Shown here in pieces: positions 62,501 through 64,000 of a DNA stretch of 64,000 bases (the first letter of the stretch is position 1; each line of letters starts with the position of its first letter). The notes beneath the pieces are model-generated. The model was not told the origin of the DNA, did not search any database, and saw only the letters and a list, made by a program, of their open reading frames with translations. The position numbers and the translations under genes are program-made. The stretch is from positions 18,146-82,145 of the forward strand of contig NZ_JANIKD010000013.1 in NCBI RefSeq assembly GCF_024580955.1, given 5' to 3'. The DNA comes from Corynebacterium sp. 122RC1 (GTDB lineage: Bacteria; Actinomycetota; Actinomycetes; Mycobacteriales; Mycobacteriaceae).

Positions 62501-63066
62501 TCATCACCCAACACTGCCTCACCGAGCAGGTTCAGATTGAGCTGGAAGCCCTCACGCTTTGCCTCATCGAGCTTGGCGTTGAGCGCCTTGCCTTCGGCGT
62601 CTAGGACAAGGTGGCCCACCATCTGGCGCATGCGCTTGCGCGCAAGAGGCATCACGACGCCCGGCAGCACCGGCGCGGCGAGGGAACCAGCGGTGACCAG
62701 GCCCTTGTCTACCAGGCCGATGAAGTCAGGCAGCACGGAGTGCTTGGAGAATGGGGAGGCGAGGTTGGCGAGCTCCTTCGCCGCCACCTTGTTGTCTTCT
62801 GGACGGGCAACCTTATCCACAAAACCCATGGTGAAGGCAATGCCATCCTTATCCCGAACCAGTGCGGCGAGCTGCTCGGTGTTCTTCGCTTCCTTCTTGG
62901 AAGCTGCGTTGTCCGTCTCAGCGAGCCAATCGTGCGCACGGGCAATGGCTGCGGAAAGCACCTCCTCCACGTCAGCGCTATTGGCAAGCGGAGTGTGGGA
63001 TGCGGAATTGGTTTGGCCCTTTTGGGATTGTGGGCTCTGTGGGTTCTGTGGGGTGTGAGCATTCAT
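59554..63066 (-). CDS. putA: Bifunctional proline dehydrogenase / glutamate semialdehyde dehydrogenase
   Basis: A 1170-residue enzyme oxidising proline to glutamate. Residues about 90-470 form the FAD proline dehydrogenase (KASSVCAQLNPWD, IKIRLVKGANLSMERVDAEMHDW, GVASHNLYTVALAHELA). Residues about 550-1020 form the aldehyde dehydrogenase (PPWNFPMAIPVGG, GHAGQKCSAASLVIL with catalytic Cys, NRGITGAIVERQSFGGWKDSS). No N-terminal DNA-binding domain, so it is not self-regulating as in E. coli. CAAGGAG precedes ATG 63066. Confidence 0.95.
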   Translation of the reverse strand: MNAHTPQNPQSPQSQKGQTNSASHTPLANSADVEEVLSAAIARAHDWLAETDNAASKKEAKNTEQLAALVRDKDGIAFTMGFVDKVARPEDNKVAAKELANLASPFSKHSVLPDFIGLVDKGLVTAGSLAAPVLPGVVMPLARKRMRQMVGHLVLDAEGKALNAKLDEAKREGFQLNLNLLGEAVLGDDEAKSRLERTRQLLQNPRVTYVSIKASSVCAQLNPWDIEGNTERLKDRLRPLYREAKKRSPHAFINMDMEEYKDLTLTIRLFKELMIEDEFLDLQVGIVLQAYLPDTFDALVELAEFAKERRAAGGAPIKIRLVKGANLSMERVDAEMHDWALATYSNKADVDANYYRLMDYILQPEHADNVRIGVASHNLYTVALAHELATRRGVAHQLDIEMLQGMAPAQSRAVQKVVGGLILYTPVVHAEDFDVAVSYLVRRLEENGEKQNFLHALFAPEVEGPDHLTPLESQEQAFRTAVENRWTTVAGPNRKQDRNNESGIQSHATTSHFAGEPDTDPSLQQNRDWALKVLAADPGERVSPEITDPAQIDEFVAKARELGTEWGATTGEERAQALEAIANKLADHRGELMNVMVHESGKTVAEADPELSEGIDFAMYYAQSARELDKARSKFTPYKVVLITPPWNFPMAIPVGGVFSALAAGAAVIIKPAPQVVRVAEVAVDVIRAGLKEAGHNPDLVQLVNADEAEAGKRLVSHEDVDSVILTGASDTARLFRSWKPKMVLNAETSGKNAIIVTPAADPDLAVADVYKSAFGHAGQKCSAASLVILVGSVGTSERFINQLLDAVRTLKVGPGSDISTTMNGIIEAPGEKLKRGLTQLEPGEKWLIQPRQLNDEGTLWSPGVRDGVKPGSWYHTNECFGPVLGIMRADTLEEAIEWQNSTGYGLTGGIHTLDPEEIAYWREHVEVGNAYINRGITGAIVERQSFGGWKDSSIGSGAKAGGPNYVAQQGTWAEGNLDSVPTASLRPEITRALREVELSDADSAWLRKAAYLDAAAWNEEFGIEHDRTGLVSESNVFRYRPLLQALEVRVGAGYKERDLLRLKLAAALTGSPVRFSAAEEIAAVAGVEAIGDADFAAHVEKQTSTRVRTIGEVDEALYAAAAQSGSVILDQEVLADGRRELLPFLLEQTVTATRHRFGVISPELAPENV

Positions 63067-63872
63067 GGGGAACTCCTTGGGAAAAAACTTCAATGAAAGG
63101 GGTTGCCGCGGGGGATAGGAGAGCTGCAGCAAATGTGGGCAGCGCTGCGTAAGGCGTGCCAGAAGGGCCACCTAAGGTGGTGAACATGAGCGTGCAGTGA
63201 CGAGCAGCAAGAGGTACTGCCTGATTTGCTGCTTCGTTTGCTTCCTGAATGGCTGCCTGGATTTTGGCTGCGCTCGAACATGCCGCCGCGGCTCCGCGCT
63301 CTACCGGATGTTGCCCATCGGCAATGCCGATGGGCACTCATGGACACGGTGGCGAGGAGTGATGGGGAGTTCTTTACAGCACCGGTGGGCGGTCAGAGAC
63401 GTGCCGGGTGCTGGAGCGGAAGAGGTGCAATACCGTCTGCCTTTCCAGGGAAGTTATTGAGTGAAAAACCGTTGAGGTTGAGCGAAAGTATAGAGCCAAA
63501 ATCTCAAAAGAAACAAGGATAAATTCGGTCATATGATAGGTGAGTGATCACACACTTTATTTGGCCAGTTCACGAGGGTTTTACTCACCCTTATGGGGGT
63601 GGTTGAATATTGCCCCCGTTCGGCTTCCCTGCATTTGATCCAGGACCCCTGCTGCAGCTCCTCTCTGCGGAGCGCTGCCGGAACCGGGGATTACCTCCGT
63701 TTTAGGTAGGGCCTGTAATTTTTTTCTTCCTCGCCGAGCAGGATTTGTGTAGGTCGGTTAAGGTCACTGGCTAATGGCAGGAGGCAGGGCATTGTCTCGC
63801 ATTTAATTTGGGGAAAGTTGTGAAAACGATGGTGAAATATCGACGCCTTTTAGCGTTTTTGTCTGTGGTGTT
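63067..63872. other. Long non-coding region upstream of putA
   Basis: No gene seen in about 800 bases. It has a perfect palindrome GCCCATCGGC-aat-GCCGATGGGC at 63313-63335, without a T-run, and GGGGG/CCCCC pairing near 63595-63625. It presumably holds the putA promoter and control sites, and perhaps remnants of a gene displaced by the IS3 element. Confidence 0.55.
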
Positions 63873-63873
63873 T

Positions 63874-64000
63874 TGAAGTGTCCCGGGTTTTGTTCCGTTT
63901 GAGTAGATGGGAAAATCTGGAACATGCCAAAGAAGTTTGATCAGGATGCGAAGGACCGTGTGGTCCGCTTGGTTGAGGATCGTATTCTGGCGGAGAATCT
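63874..64000 (+). mobile_element. Left end of an IS3-family element (partial)
   Basis: TGAAGTGTCCCGGGTTTTGT near 63874 looks like an IS3-type terminal repeat, followed 30 bases on by an OrfA start. The rest lies beyond the window, so the right end and any target duplication cannot be checked. Confidence 0.7.
63924..64000 (+). CDS. IS3-family transposase OrfA, N-terminus
   Basis: Codes MPKKFDQDAKDRVVRLVED then RILAEN before the window ends. This is the usual opening of IS3-family OrfA proteins in actinobacteria, leading into an HTH domain. OrfB is expected downstream. Confidence 0.82.
   Translation, partial: MPKKFDQDAKDRVVRLVEDRILAEN

Noticed and set aside
60736..62604. 622-residue open frame antisense to putA
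   Set aside because: Shadow of the putA coding sequence; His/Val/Gln-rich with no domain pattern.

Overview
The window looks like a Corynebacterium chromosome (order Mycobacteriales) with a large mobile region integrated beside a tRNA-Gly gene. Four things point to Corynebacterium: the gene order fpr2 < > cysI-cysX-cysH-cysD-cysN-cysY, perfect McbR-type operators (TAGAC-N6-GTCTA) between fpr2 and cysI, the dcd-ugd and alaT/Fe-S-reductase neighbourhoods, and a single-chain PutA. The species cannot be fixed from the sequence alone.

1-28.1 kb: a tailed-phage genome read mainly on the minus strand. From right to left come replication and early genes (sigma-like factor, DUF2800, DUF2815, family A DNA polymerase, BRO/KilAC antirepressor, D5-type primase-helicase, VRR-NUC nuclease, SNF2-like helicase), then packaging and modification genes (HNH endonuclease, P27 small terminase, S-adenosylmethionine synthetase, ParB-methyltransferase fusion). 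Next are four small-gene units separated by a repeated intergenic module, then large terminase, portal, ClpP-like protease, HK97 capsid, connectors, tail protein and a partial tail gene at the left edge. Tail tape measure, lysis genes and integrase would lie left of the window. Three insertions run against the main direction: a CmtR-like ArsR repressor with a cation-efflux transporter inside the structural operon, an Abi_2 gene with a structured 5' leader resembling abiF RNA, and two small unknown genes.

28.2-39.7 kb: accessory cargo on the plus strand. A tightly coupled operon encodes a three-component SMC-like ATPase system (ABC-3C type) and a small Cro/CI regulator, followed by hsdM and a second hsdM cut off at codon 174 or so. 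The cut is made by an AT-richer segment carrying tet(W) with its attenuator leader and a truncated methyltransferase gene. An ISL3-family element without target duplication follows, then tet(L) with its leader and terminator. Three 20-bp tandem repeats and tRNA-Gly(CCC) close the region; the tRNA 3' end faces the element and is the likely attachment site.

39.8-63.1 kb: host chromosome. It holds dcd, ugd, a YibE/F membrane protein, alaT, a DUF1707 membrane protein, a PIN-PhoH protein, a large membrane Fe-S reductase with a 220-residue Ala/Pro tail, a shortened FprA-like protein, two DUF202 proteins, fpr2 and the assimilatory sulfate-reduction operon under apparent McbR control, an AI-2E-type permease and putA. 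The window ends in the left end of an IS3-family element.

Most promising for follow-up: the ABC-3C/hsdM operon, the Abi_2 leader RNA, the fourfold repeated intergenic module, the inverted-repeat AT-rich site at 17.7 kb, and the nonsense codon in the tet(L) leader. Hairpin coordinates were read by eye and no folding or database search was run.
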